Assembly: GCA_015066175.1 (NCBI GenBank)
Contig: SVOW01000001.1
Location: 1-64,000, forward strand
Source of the DNA: Oscillospiraceae bacterium
GTDB taxonomy: Bacteria > Bacillota > Clostridia > Oscillospirales > Acutalibacteraceae
Direction: 5' to 3'
DNA length: 64,000 nucleotides
Shown: one piece after another, positions 24,860 to 35,600 of the stretch
Position numbering within the stretch: the first letter of the stretch is position 1
How the letters are laid out: the number at the start of each line of letters is the position of its first letter
Made by a program: the position numbers and the translations under genes
Notes under the pieces: generated by a model
Databases searched by the model: none
The model's input: the letters and a program-made list of their open reading frames with translations, nothing else
What the model was told of the DNA's origin: nothing

Positions 24860-26056
24860 ATGCCGGATTTAAACGGAAAATTTGAAACTATTCCTGTAGG
24901 TCAGCTTGGCATCATCGCTTTACCCGGATGCGAAGAGCTTGCAGAAAAAATTGACAAATATCTTGTAAGATGGAGAAACGAACGTGATAGCGAACACAAA
25001 ACCACTATTGCATTCGCAGGCTATCAGAGAGATTCTTATTTACTTAATATGCACTTCCCTCGTTTTGGCACAGGTGAAGGTAAAGCTACTATCAGTGGCA
25101 CAGTAAGAGGTTTTGACATTTTCATCGTTTGCGACATGTTCAACCACGGATTAAGTTATAAAATGTACGGTAAAACTAATTATATGAGTCCTGACGAACA
25201 TTACGCTAACCTTAAAAGAGCAATCAGCGCAATTGCAGGTAAAGCAAGAAGAATCACAGTTATTATGCCTATGCTTTACGAAGGCAGACAGCATAAGCGT
25301 TCATCAAGAGAATCTCTTGACTGTGCAAACGCACTTCAGGAACTCTGCAACTACATGGGCGTTGACAACATCATTACTTTTGATGCTCACGACCCCAGAG
25401 TTCAGAACGCAATCCCCCTTAATGGTTTTGAAAATGTTCAGGCAACATATCAGATGATTAAAGCTATCGTTAAAAATGTTCCTGATATTAATATTGACAA
25501 AGATCACCTTATGGTTATCTCACCTGATGAAGGTGGCATGGGCAGATGTATTTATTATTCAACTGTTCTTGGCGTTGACCTTGGTATGTTCTATAAAAGA
25601 CGTGACTACTCTGTAGTTGTCAACGGCAGAAACCCCATTGTTGCCCATCAGTTCCTTGGTGACAATGTTGAAGGTAAAGACGTTATCATCGTTGACGATA
25701 TGATTTCATCAGGCGAATCAATGATTGAAGTTGCAAAGAAACTTAAAGCTCTCAAAGCAAACAGAATCTTTGTATGCTCAAGTTTTGGTCTCTTCTGCGA
25801 AGGACTTGATTCATTTGATAAAGCATATGCTGAAGGTATGATTACAAAAGTATTTACAACAAATCTTATCTACAGAACACCTGAACTTCTTGAAAGAGAA
25901 TGGTATTGTGAAGTTGACCTTTCAAAATACATTTCATATATCGTCGATACACTCAACCACGATATGTCTGTAAGCAAACTTCTCAATCCTGCTGACAGAA
26001 TTTATAAACTTCTCACTTCAAAAGGCTTCAATGTGCCTGACCATTCAGAGAAATAA
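24860..26056 (+). CDS. prs: ribose-phosphate pyrophosphokinase
   Basis: Makes PRPP from ribose 5-phosphate and ATP, the shared precursor of purines, pyrimidines, NAD, His and Trp. The PRPP-binding loop VIIVDDMISSGESM, the ATP-site RRITVIMPMLYEGRQHKR and the FDAHDPRVQNA segment are present. At 398 residues it is longer than the usual 315-residue enzyme and belongs to an extended clostridial type. Frames extend upstream to a TTG at 24821, but ATG 24860 follows GGAGG by 8 bases. The product feeds the PncB reaction encoded at 244-1695. Confidence 0.87.
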   Translation: MPDLNGKFETIPVGQLGIIALPGCEELAEKIDKYLVRWRNERDSEHKTTIAFAGYQRDSYLLNMHFPRFGTGEGKATISGTVRGFDIFIVCDMFNHGLSYKMYGKTNYMSPDEHYANLKRAISAIAGKARRITVIMPMLYEGRQHKRSSRESLDCANALQELCNYMGVDNIITFDAHDPRVQNAIPLNGFENVQATYQMIKAIVKNVPDINIDKDHLMVISPDEGGMGRCIYYSTVLGVDLGMFYKRRDYSVVVNGRNPIVAHQFLGDNVEGKDVIIVDDMISSGESMIEVAKKLKALKANRIFVCSSFGLFCEGLDSFDKAYAEGMITKVFTTNLIYRTPELLEREWYCEVDLSKYISYIVDTLNHDMSVSKLLNPADRIYKLLTSKGFNVPDHSEK

Positions 26057-26068
26057 GACCTGAACATT

Positions 26069-26103
26069 GACCTGGTTTTCAAACGGAAATCAGGTCTGTT
26101 TAT
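26069..26103 (+). terminator. probable terminator of prs
   Basis: GACCTG (26069-26074) pairs with CAGGTC (26091-26096) across a 16-base loop that can pair weakly, then TGTTTATT. It is weaker than the other terminators here. Confidence 0.45.
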
Positions 26104-26161
26104 TAAAATTCAATATTAATCATATATTTTACAAATCACATTTTAAGGAGGTATACATATT

Positions 26162-26803
26162 ATGACTGCAGCAGCACAATGGATTAATTCAACGTTTGCG
26201 AGTTTTGACTACGCTTTGCTTGAATTTTTTCACAACTTAAACATCGGACCTGCAAGCGGATTTTTTGATTTTTTCATGGGTTATTTCACAAAACTTGGTG
26301 ATGATGGTATTTTCCTTATTTTGTTATCATTACTTCTTATTGTTTTCAAAAAAACACGAAAAGTCGGCACTGCAATGCTCGGTGCAATCATCATCGGTGC
26401 ACTGTTCACTAACATCACAATCAAACCTATTATAGCACGTCCCAGACCGTATCACGATGAGTTGAGTATTTTCCATCAATGGTGGATAGATGCAGGTTCA
26501 CACGTGGAAAGCGAATTCTCATTCCCCTCTGGTCACACAACTTCCGCAATGGCTGCAATGACAGGCTTATTCTTCACAACTAATAAAAAAGTAAGTTGGA
26601 CAGCTTTTATTTTTGCAGTTGTTATGGGTATCACAAGAATCTATCTTTGTGTACATTTCCCCTCAGACGTTCTCGGCGGATTGCTTATAGGCTTTATTGC
26701 AGGTCTGGCATCATTTATTATTGTAAACCTTATTTACAACAGCAAAATCAAGTTATTCAACTTATTCTTTAATTTTGATTTGTTCAGAAAGAAAAGTAAA
26801 TAA
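26162..26803 (+). CDS. PAP2-family membrane phosphatase
   Basis: A 213-residue integral membrane phosphatase with the three PAP2 motifs: KPIIARPRP, PSGHTT and SRxxxxxxHxxxD in the form TRIYLCVHFPSD. Six hydrophobic segments are spread over the protein. The family dephosphorylates lipid phosphates such as undecaprenyl diphosphate, phosphatidate or phosphatidylglycerol phosphate; which one is not decidable. ATG follows AAGGAGG. It shares a terminator with the convergent HAD gene. Confidence 0.88.
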   Translation: MTAAAQWINSTFASFDYALLEFFHNLNIGPASGFFDFFMGYFTKLGDDGIFLILLSLLLIVFKKTRKVGTAMLGAIIIGALFTNITIKPIIARPRPYHDELSIFHQWWIDAGSHVESEFSFPSGHTTSAMAAMTGLFFTTNKKVSWTAFIFAVVMGITRIYLCVHFPSDVLGGLLIGFIAGLASFIIVNLIYNSKIKLFNLFFNFDLFRKKSK

Positions 26804-26814
26804 ATTGAAGTATA

Positions 26815-26846
26815 AAAAAATCCCTATCGCAAGATAGGGATTTTTT
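26815..26846. terminator. bidirectional terminator
   Basis: TCCCTATC (26821-26828) pairs with GATAGGGA (26833-26840), with A-runs to the left and T-runs to the right. It serves both the PAP2 and the HAD-IIB genes. Confidence 0.9.
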
Positions 26847-27648
26847 AATATATTTTATCAAGAATTTCAATTACATTTGCTATCGCACCATTATTATTTG
26901 ACCTTACCACATAGTCAGCCGCTTTTAAAACGTCCTTATTTCCGTTTTCAGGTACAAAACTTTTTGACGCAGCAACAATCATTTCCATATCATTAAGCCC
27001 GTCACCGACAGCATAAGCGTCTTTTTCAGCAACGTTCAGGCATCTTGCAAGTTTCATGAGACCACTACCTTTATCAACGCCTTTTGCGAGCACTTCAATA
27101 AACTCACCTGTTGTTTTTATATATGAAATTTCTGGTGTAAATTCATCCATGAACCTATGCACTTCTTTTGGGTCTGTTTTTTCGCAAGCTATCATTGACT
27201 TTGCCCATGGCACAGGCACTTCATCGGGAGAATTCACAACCTGATATGCAATTCCCTGGCTAGAAAAATGGCGGTGTGATATATCAGTAAGATTAATTGC
27301 GTAAGTTTCGTTGAAAGGATACATCTCAACAGTTAAATCAGGAAAACGGTTAAGAATTTTCTTTATTGCTTCCCTACCCTCAAAACCTAAACCATTGTGA
27401 AAATAAATTTCATTTTTTTCATAATCAAAAGCCATTGCGCCATTTGCAAGCAAAACAGGAGCGTTTATATAACGTTTGTTGTAGTGATGAAATCCCTGAT
27501 ATGTTCTGCCGGTTGAAACGGAAAAATGTCCACCGTGAGAAGTGAAATATGAAATCATTTCAATGTTATCTTCTGTAATTACTCCGTTGTCATTTGCAAA
27601 CGTTCCATCGAAATCGGTAAGCAAAAGTACATTTTCAAACTTATTCAT
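26845..27648 (-). CDS. HAD-IIB family hydrolase (Cof-like)
   Basis: Motif I LLTDFDGTFAND, motif II SVSTGRTYQG, Lys and motif IV GDGLNDMEMI of the Cof/HAD-IIB phosphatases are present in 267 residues. These proteins dephosphorylate sugar phosphates or cofactors with low specificity. A GTG at 27660 is in frame but lies in the ribosome site AAGGTG. ATG 27648, 9 bases after it, is preferred. It overlaps the trmB stop by 8 bases, so the two are coupled. Confidence 0.87.
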   Translation of the reverse strand: MNKFENVLLLTDFDGTFANDNGVITEDNIEMISYFTSHGGHFSVSTGRTYQGFHHYNKRYINAPVLLANGAMAFDYEKNEIYFHNGLGFEGREAIKKILNRFPDLTVEMYPFNETYAINLTDISHRHFSSQGIAYQVVNSPDEVPVPWAKSMIACEKTDPKEVHRFMDEFTPEISYIKTTGEFIEVLAKGVDKGSGLMKLARCLNVAEKDAYAVGDGLNDMEMIVAASKSFVPENGNKDVLKAADYVVRSNNNGAIANVIEILDKIY

Positions 27649-28330
27649 CTGTTTTTTCACCTTCGAGATATGCTTCTAACCTATAAATCGGAAATCCCAT
27701 CTCAGAAAAACGTTTTTCATATTCAGTTACAATATTACCTTCAAAATCACTCTTATGCAAATCAAGAGAAATATTTTTCATTTTATAGCCTACAAAAGAA
27801 AACTCCTCAAGAGAATATTCAAAGAAATGCATGTTATCGGTTTTCTGATGAATTTCAGCACCATCAGCTAAAACATCGGAATAAATTTTCAGGAATTTTC
27901 TGTTTGTAAGTCTGTGATTCTTATATTTATTTTTAGGATAAGGACAAGAAAAATTCAGATAAATTCTTGAAATAGATTTAGGCGGAATATATTTTGCAAG
28001 ATATTCAGCAGAACACTTAAGAAAACGCACATTTTTTAAATCATTATCCTTAGCTGTTTCACAAGCTGAAACAATAACATTACCGATTTTTTCAACAGCA
28101 AGGAAATTTACATCAGGATTCAGTCTTGCTTTCTCATTTACAAATCCGCCTTTGCCGCAGCCGATTTCCAATTCAACAGGATTATCGTTTCCGAAAAGTT
28201 CTTTAAAATCGAAGTATTCTTTTTTCTCAACTGATGTTTCAAAATTGAGGTCATCTGTCATTGCCTTAATAAAATATTCACCGCAAGCTTCAAGACGTTC
28301 ATCAAGATGCTTTTTCTTTCTCATTCTCAT
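27641..28330 (-). CDS. trmB: tRNA (guanine-N7)-methyltransferase
   Basis: Methylates G46 of tRNA with S-adenosylmethionine. The SAM site VELEIGCGKGGFV, the middle LAVEKIG and YLNFSCPYPKNKYKNHRLTN (the family has NFxDPWPKxRHxxRRL) are visible in 229 residues. The DPW is changed to CPY here, a variation also found in some clostridia. A TTG at 28345 is in frame but precedes the ribosome site. ATG 28330 follows GGAG by 9 bases. Its promoter is at 28363-28391. Confidence 0.88.
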   Translation of the reverse strand: MRMRKKKHLDERLEACGEYFIKAMTDDLNFETSVEKKEYFDFKELFGNDNPVELEIGCGKGGFVNEKARLNPDVNFLAVEKIGNVIVSACETAKDNDLKNVRFLKCSAEYLAKYIPPKSISRIYLNFSCPYPKNKYKNHRLTNRKFLKIYSDVLADGAEIHQKTDNMHFFEYSLEEFSFVGYKMKNISLDLHKSDFEGNIVTEYEKRFSEMGFPIYRLEAYLEGEKTDE

Positions 28331-28362
28331 AACGGGACACTCCAAACATAATATTACAATAG

Positions 28363-28391
28363 ATTATACAACAGAATCAAAAAAATATCAA
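28363..28391 (-). promoter_or_regulatory. promoter of trmB
   Basis: Minus strand: TTGATA (28391-28386), a 17-base spacer, TATAAT (28368-28363). Confidence 0.75.
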
Positions 28392-28393
28392 TA

Positions 28394-28422
28394 AAAAACA
28401 CGACACAAAGTATCGTGTTTTT
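28394..28422 (-). terminator. terminator of the PTS IIC gene
   Basis: AAAACACGA (28395-28403) pairs with TCGTGTTTT (28413-28421), and the minus strand continues with TTTTTTATT. It abuts the trmB promoter. Confidence 0.8.
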
Positions 28423-28426
28423 AAAA

Positions 28427-29503
28427 TCAAAGATCAAGTTTTAAATCGTTTTCTTTTATCCAGCCGATTTTTCTTAACGGCAGTGCAATAAGCGGTGTAA
28501 TAATTGCAGGAATAACAATTGAGATAGCAATAAGACCAATCCAATCCATGGCTGTAATTGCAGATTTCACGCCTTCTGCCATATCACTCACCCAACCTGT
28601 ATAAACACCAATCTGACCAACAAAACCACAAGTGCCCATACCTGAAGAAACAGCTTCGCCATTCATTTCAAGCTTGAAAACACACGTTGCAATGGGACCG
28701 CAGATTGCAGATGATAATATGGGCGGAATCCAGATTTTTGGATTTTTGACGATATTGCCCATCTGCAACATACTTGTCCCAATACCCTGTGCAAGCAAAC
28801 CGCCGACTTTATTTTCCTTATAACTCATCACTGCAAAGCCAACCATCTGAGCACAACAGCCTGCTAATGCTGCACCGCCGGCAAGACCTGTAAGACCTAA
28901 AGCAGCACAGATTGCAGCACTACTGATTGGCAAAGTAAGAGCAATGCCAACAATAACGGAAACTACAATACCCATAATAAATGGTCTCTGATTTGTTGCC
29001 CACATAATTGCCTGGCCTACAGCACTTGCTGCATTGCCGATGAAAGGTGCGCAATAAACAGACAAAAGTGCACCACTTAAAATAGTAACAAGCGGCGTTA
29101 CAATAATATCAACCTTAGTTTCTTTGCTGACAGCTTTACCAAGCTCTGCTGCAACAATTGTCACAAACAGCACTGCAAGCGGGCCACCTGCACCTCCACA
29201 AGCATTTGCAGCATATCCTACAGCTGCAAGCGAAAACAAAACAAGAGGCGGACAATGCAAAGCATAACCAATTGCAATTGCCATCGCAGGGCCTGAGACA
29301 GCCTTTGCAAAATCACTAATTTTTACCAAGATTTCGATATTCAACTGCGTGCCGATAGTCCCGATAATAGTACCGATAAGTAAAGACGCAAACAAACCTT
29401 GTGCCATCGCACCAAGTGCATCAATACCATATCTTTTCGCAGAGAAAACAATATCTTTTCGTTCAAGAAAAGCCTTAAAACCATTTGATTTTTTCTTCTC
29501 CAT
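28427..29503 (-). CDS. PTS system IIC-like membrane protein
   Basis: A 358-residue polytopic protein with about ten hydrophobic segments rich in Gly and Ala. It fits the EIIC_2 group of phosphotransferase permeases, which occur as lone IIC proteins. No IIA or IIB domain is attached and no PTS gene lies nearby, so its substrate and phosphorylation partner are unknown. ATG follows GGTGGGTGAG. It is transcribed alone. Confidence 0.72.
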   Translation of the reverse strand: MEKKKSNGFKAFLERKDIVFSAKRYGIDALGAMAQGLFASLLIGTIIGTIGTQLNIEILVKISDFAKAVSGPAMAIAIGYALHCPPLVLFSLAAVGYAANACGGAGGPLAVLFVTIVAAELGKAVSKETKVDIIVTPLVTILSGALLSVYCAPFIGNAASAVGQAIMWATNQRPFIMGIVVSVIVGIALTLPISSAAICAALGLTGLAGGAALAGCCAQMVGFAVMSYKENKVGGLLAQGIGTSMLQMGNIVKNPKIWIPPILSSAICGPIATCVFKLEMNGEAVSSGMGTCGFVGQIGVYTGWVSDMAEGVKSAITAMDWIGLIAISIVIPAIITPLIALPLRKIGWIKENDLKLDL

Positions 29504-29534
29504 AAAAACTCACCCACCTGAGAATATTTTCTAT

Positions 29535-29563
29535 ATTTTAGCACTGTAAATAAGATTTTTCAA
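29535..29563 (-). promoter_or_regulatory. promoter of the PTS IIC gene
   Basis: Minus strand: TTGAAA (29563-29558), a 17-base spacer, TAAAAT (29540-29535). Confidence 0.65.
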
Positions 29564-29596
29564 TAAAATTCCAGCATATTTTTCAACATTATGAAG

Positions 29597-29634
29597 AAAT
29601 CCCCTTACTGCGAAAACAGTAAGGGGATTTTTGT
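29597..29634. terminator. terminator after the giant dockerin protein gene
   Basis: AAATCCCCTTACTG (29597-29610) pairs with CAGTAAGGGGATTT (29617-29630). The T-run is better on the plus strand, but the only gene to close is the minus-strand one ending at 29661. Confidence 0.75.
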
Positions 29635-29660
29635 GCTTGATGCACAATTCTGTTAAATTT

Positions 29661-32600
29661 TTATCGTTGTTCAATTGTTGCGCTGAGAGCACCAACTTCT
29701 TCAACAAGGTCAACGTCAAGTTCATCAATAACGCCGTCTCTGTTAGCATCAGCAGCGATGTTATAAGCGTTTACTGATGTATCACCTGACCAGATGATCA
29801 TCTGGATGAACAATGAGTCCTGACCATCAACATAGCCGTCACCATTGACATCGCCGAAGATTACGATTGTGTAAGTATCAACAATTACACCTTCGTTGTC
29901 AACAACGTTGACTACAGTACCTGTACCGAAACCATCATCAGTTTCAACGTATTCAAGTGTGCCGTTAACTACTCTTACATAATCTTTAACATCTGTAATG
30001 CCTTCATCAACACCGTAAATGAATTTTTCTTCTTCATCGACTGTTGCACCAACTTCTTCAATTGCTTCAATCTTTGTTTCTTCAGTAAGAACAAGATTGT
30101 CAATTGCATCGTTGATATTCTGTGCAATTGCATCAACTGCATCCTGAGAAATTATATTATAATCCCATACAACAGCATCAATAATATCCTGAACATTTTT
30201 GAGAGAGTCTTCAGTGTAAAGGAATTTATCAACTGCATTGAATCTTTCGATTGCATCATTAACAGCAGTGTAATCTGCAGGTGTATTGATTATTTTTTCA
30301 ACTTCAGCAAGAATTTCCTCGGTTAAACTGTCAACAACTGCCTGCATTTCAGGTTCTGTCAGTTCAGAAGCAAGAAGTTCGTTTGCTTCGCTTACAAGCT
30401 GTGAAAGCACAGCATATATACTGTCTTCAGCAATTTCACCTTCGGGAAGAATAACTTCTGCCTGTTCAACAGCAGCAATCAATTTATCTGTTTTGATTAC
30501 AACCTTATAACTTGCTTCAACCGCATTATGTGCATCAATAATTTCAGCTGCTTTTGCTTTTATAGCTTCATTATCAAGAATTGTAAGTTCATCATTATCA
30601 TACATTTCCTGACCTTCAACTACAAGTGCCTGCCAAATTTCAATGAGTTGTGCATCATAATATTCAGGATAGTCCTGGTCGAGAGTAAGTGAAAGAGCTG
30701 TTTCAAGAGCTGATTTATCAGCAGATTTATAATCGAGTTTTGAAATTGCTCTTTCGAGTGCTTCTGCATAAGCATCAAGTTTATTTTGTTCAGAAATCTT
30801 GTAATCTTTTTCTGCAGCTGCAATTGCATTTGCAAGTGCTGTGTCAATAACTTCAGGGTTTCTGTAGTTATCAAGTTCCAAAGCCTGAGCTTTTTCTATA
30901 GCCTGATTAATAGCAGTATAATCTGCACTGATTTCCTCAAGTTCAGCTATAGCTACATTAATTTCAGAAGCGATTTCTTCAACAATGTACTGTTCTGAAA
31001 TATCATGATCCCAGTTGATGTTATCAATCATCTGCTGGATAGCATCAAGATCTTCTGCTTTGTAATACTCTTTCTCAAGAGCATTAAAATCTTCAATAGC
31101 AATATTTACTGATGTGTAGTCTGCAGGAACATAAACAAGCTGGTCTTTTGCACTGCCAAGAAGTGCAATGGCATCATTAATCTGTGTAGTTGTTGCAAGA
31201 CCCATGTTATAAACACGTTCTGCTTCTATAATAGCATCAGCAAGGATTGCATAAGAATCTTCTGTATAAAGACTTGCATCAATAGCTTTTGCGTTTTTGA
31301 TTTCTTCTGCAAGAGCGTTCTTTGCTTCTGTTGCAACAACAGTTACTTTACATGTTGCAGTAAATCCACCTTCAACTGTTGTTACAGTGATGTAACACTC
31401 ACCGCCGTCAACAAAGAATACTTTACCGTCCTGATTTACAGTAGCAACCTTTTCATCTGATGTTGACCAGATAACATCTTTCACATCAGCATTTGTGATA
31501 CCGCTGGGTTTAACTGTGCATGAAAGTGATTCTGAACCGCCGCTATAACCATAAATTTCAGTTTTGCTGATTTCAACGCCTGTTACAGCTGTGAATCTGA
31601 TAAATGAAACAAGCACTGATTTAGTATATTTAACGCCATAGTAGTCTGTTACTGTAAGTGTAATGTTGGCAGATCTTGCATCGTTAACATTAATTACAAC
31701 CTTACCGTTAGCATCAACTGTGATATCATCGTTATCGCTTGACCATGTGATTGTTTCGTACATTGAATCACCGGGATTAATCTGATAAGAAAGGTTAACT
31801 TCTTTACCTTTGATGTATGCAGATTTCTTAGTGATGTGTGAATCGTTACCGCCTGTTACATCATTGTAAATTACGATTGATTCAACGTGAATATAAGGTT
31901 CAAGAGCGTCAATTGCAGCTGTGAGCTGTGCAGTTGCATTATCAATTTCTTCCTGAGAAGCTTCGTTGTTACTGTAAACTCTTACTGCATAGTCATATGC
32001 TTCAACATAAACATTATATGTTGTTTCGATATAATCAAGTCTCTGATAATTTTCGTCAATTGTCTGCTGAAGAACAGCTTCAAGAGCAGATTTATCTGTT
32101 GATACATAAACCTTACAGATATCATAATATCCGCCTACAACTGATTCAGCTTTAATTTCAGCATAACCACCTGCATGGACTGTTACAACACCGTTTTCAT
32201 CAACAGATGCTACACTGGGGTCGCTTGATGTCCATACAACTTCAGTAATGTCAGCAGGTTCGCCGTTTATACCGATTACCGATGCTGTAAGCTGGAAGTC
32301 TTCAGCATTAACTGTTACTTCAACAAGGTCCTTATCGACGTCAACATAGTCTATAGGGTTTCTTGAGAATGTTACATAGCTTGTTGCTTTGTATTCATTG
32401 CCGAAATCGTCTGTAAGAGTAAGATAAATTCGGCCGAAACAAGGTTTGTTGTAAAGAGGTGCCACAAGACCGCTTGTGGGGTTAAATACGATACTTCCGT
32501 CATATGACCATTCAACATCAACATACATAGCCTGTTCAGGATCTACAACAAATCCTACCTTTGCATACGCTGCAAGATATGCCTGATCTTCAGGAACAAT

Positions 32601-35600
32601 TACATTTATAAATTCTGATGTGCTGCCGTCGCAAACAATTTTAACATCTGATACATAAATGTATTCAACAAGGTCAGAAACTGCAATTGAAAGGTTGTCA
32701 AAAGCTGCATTTACTTCTGCCTGTGACGGGTCTTCAGCATCAAAAACTGATTTTGCTTCGTTATATTTCTCCTGAAGAATTGCCCATGTTGCAGGTGTAT
32801 AGTTTGTATACACGAGAGTATCAACATAGTCAATCATTTCTTTAAGTGCGTTTTTATTTGCATATACTTTAATTGTTGTTACAGCCTGGAAACCGCCATC
32901 GCAAGTTGTTGCAATAATTTTAACTATACCTGTGTTATGGAATTCAACTGTACCATTCTGTACAACAGCAATAGATTCATCAGATGATGACCATGTAACA
33001 TCTTTGATATCTGCTTTAGAAACACCATCAGGTTTGATTGAATATGAAATCTGACTTGTGCCGCCTACAACAGCATCAGTAATTTCTGTGGGAGAAACTG
33101 TAATACCTGTAACAGGAGTTTTTGCAAATGCTACATAGATAGTATCTGTATAGCTTCTGCCCTTTGTATCAGTTACGCAGAGAGTGATTTCTGACCAACA
33201 AGCTTCATTTGCTGTGGGTGTACATACACCTGCACTTGAAACAGCAATTGAGCTGTTGCTTGAAGACCATGAAATTGATGCCCATGTTGCGTTTGAGGGA
33301 AGGATTCTGTAGCCGAGAGCAACAGAAGAATTTGTATAGTTTGCTGCAAGACCAACGCTCTGAGTTACATGAGTAATTGTGTCGTTGCCATTATAAGTAA
33401 TAAGTACATTCTGAATCTTGATATATTTTTCAAGATTATTGTAAGCATCCCAAAGAGCTTGTGAAGCAGCGTTGATATCTCTCTGTTTCGGATTCTGTAC
33501 CGCGAGAACTCTTGCTGCATTAGCATATGCTTCAGCATAGGGACCCCATGATTCTACTGTATACTCTTCCTGCTTAAGGTTGAGAGCAGTAGTCATAGCA
33601 TATACTTCCTGAAGAGGAGTCACGTCAGATGTAACTGTAACTTCACATGTTGCAGAATATCCACCGTAAAGTGTTGAAGCAATAATCTGACAAGTACCTG
33701 CTTCAACAAATGTTACAACACCGTTTTCAACAGTAGCAACATCAGGGTCAGTTGTTTTCCATACAACGTCTTTAACACCATATGTATTGAAGAGATAATC
33801 AGTTGTATTATGTGATACAGTTGCAGTAATTGTCTGCGGTTCTGCACCATAATTTACTGACATCATTGATCTGTTAATCGAAATACCTGTAGGCTGATAG
33901 TTACCAAATGCTACATGTACTTCTTTAACAATTGTGTTGCCGTAATGGTCAGTTGCAGTCAAAGTAATTGCTGCACCGCAAGCCTTGTTTTTGAGAGGTT
34001 TAACTACACCGTTTTCACATGAAACATTTTCATTTGAAGAAGACCATTCAATTGATGCAAACATAGCATCTGCAGGTGTATAATCGTATGTAAGATTCAC
34101 ACTGTATGATGTGAATGGTTTCCATGTTGAAACGTCAATACCGATAAATGCAGGTGCAATATTGCCTTCATAATAGATATTAAGATCGGTCATATGAATG
34201 TACGGTTCAAGTGCATTAAGTGTAGCGAAAAGTCTTTCAGCCGCTTCATTAATTTCTTCCTGAGTGTAAAGAACTGAAGCTTCAACTTCAATTGCATGTT
34301 CATATGCTGCTACATAAGCCATACTTGTTTCATAGGTATGATTCTGAATATCAATATTTGCTGCATCTGCTGTTGCAATAGCTTCACGGAGTTTTGATTT
34401 ATCGCCAGCAACCGTTACAAGACAAGTTGCTGTAATGCCTCCGTCGGCAGCTGTTGCAGTGATTGTAGCCTGGCCTGCATTATGGTATGTAAGCTGACCG
34501 TTTTCATCAACAGTCACAGCAGTTTCATTACTTGAAGACCAGTAAACTTTTTGTATTGTGGCATTATGAGTAACTACAGAAGTTGCCACATGCTTGCATA
34601 CAGCACTTAACTTAGCAGGTGCTTCATCAAGGCTAGTTTCGATTACTTCAGGTGTTACAGTAACATAGCTTACAGGATACATTGCAAAAGAAACATGAAC
34701 TTTATCCGTTACAATATTTCCTCTTTCATCAGTAACTGTAATTGTTACCCAACCGTAACCTGCAGCTGTAGATGAAGCAGGAGTTACTTTACCGTTTTCA
34801 TCAACTTTGATTGATGAAGAATCAGTCGACCATTCAACCGAAACATACATCGAGTCAAGAGGAAGAATTCTTGCTGCAAGCTGAAGTTTTGCAGTTGAAT
34901 ACAACGGAGATTTAACTGAAATATAGTCAGGAGCCTCTTCACCATCAACCTGAATAATTACGCTTTCCGTTTTAATAAATCTCTTAAGGTTTGAATATGC
35001 TTCTATAAGCTGACTTCTTGCTGCGTCAACAGCCTGCTGAGTTGCTTCAGGGTCACCGTAAACAACAACAGCATTATCATAAGCAGCTTTATACACATCG
35101 AAAGACTGCTTTGTCCATTCTTCTTCTACAAGATTGTATGAATTCATTTCAGATATTGCTGATAAAAGCATTGTTTTATTGACTGATACTGTAACAGTAC
35201 ATGTAGCAGTGAAACCACCGTCAACAGTAACAACAGAAATTTCTGCTGTACCTGCACCGACATATGTAAGATTACCGCTCTGGTCAACAGTTACTACCTT
35301 TTCATTACTTGAGAACCATGCGACATCTTCAATGCTTGCTCCACCGATAAGACCAAAAGGTTTCGGAAGAACAGTTGCATTGAGTTTACCTGTGTTATAA
35401 ACAAGTGCATCTGCGATTTCAGTTTTATCAAGTTCAACACCCGTTGCAGGTGTATTAGCAAATGAAACAACAACTGAATCAGTAACTTTGTTGCCGATAT
35501 AGTCAATAGCTGTGAATGTAATTATTGAAGCACAAGCCTGATTCTTTGTGGGCTTACAAACACCATTCTGATCAACAGAAATAACAGGGTTGCTTGAAGT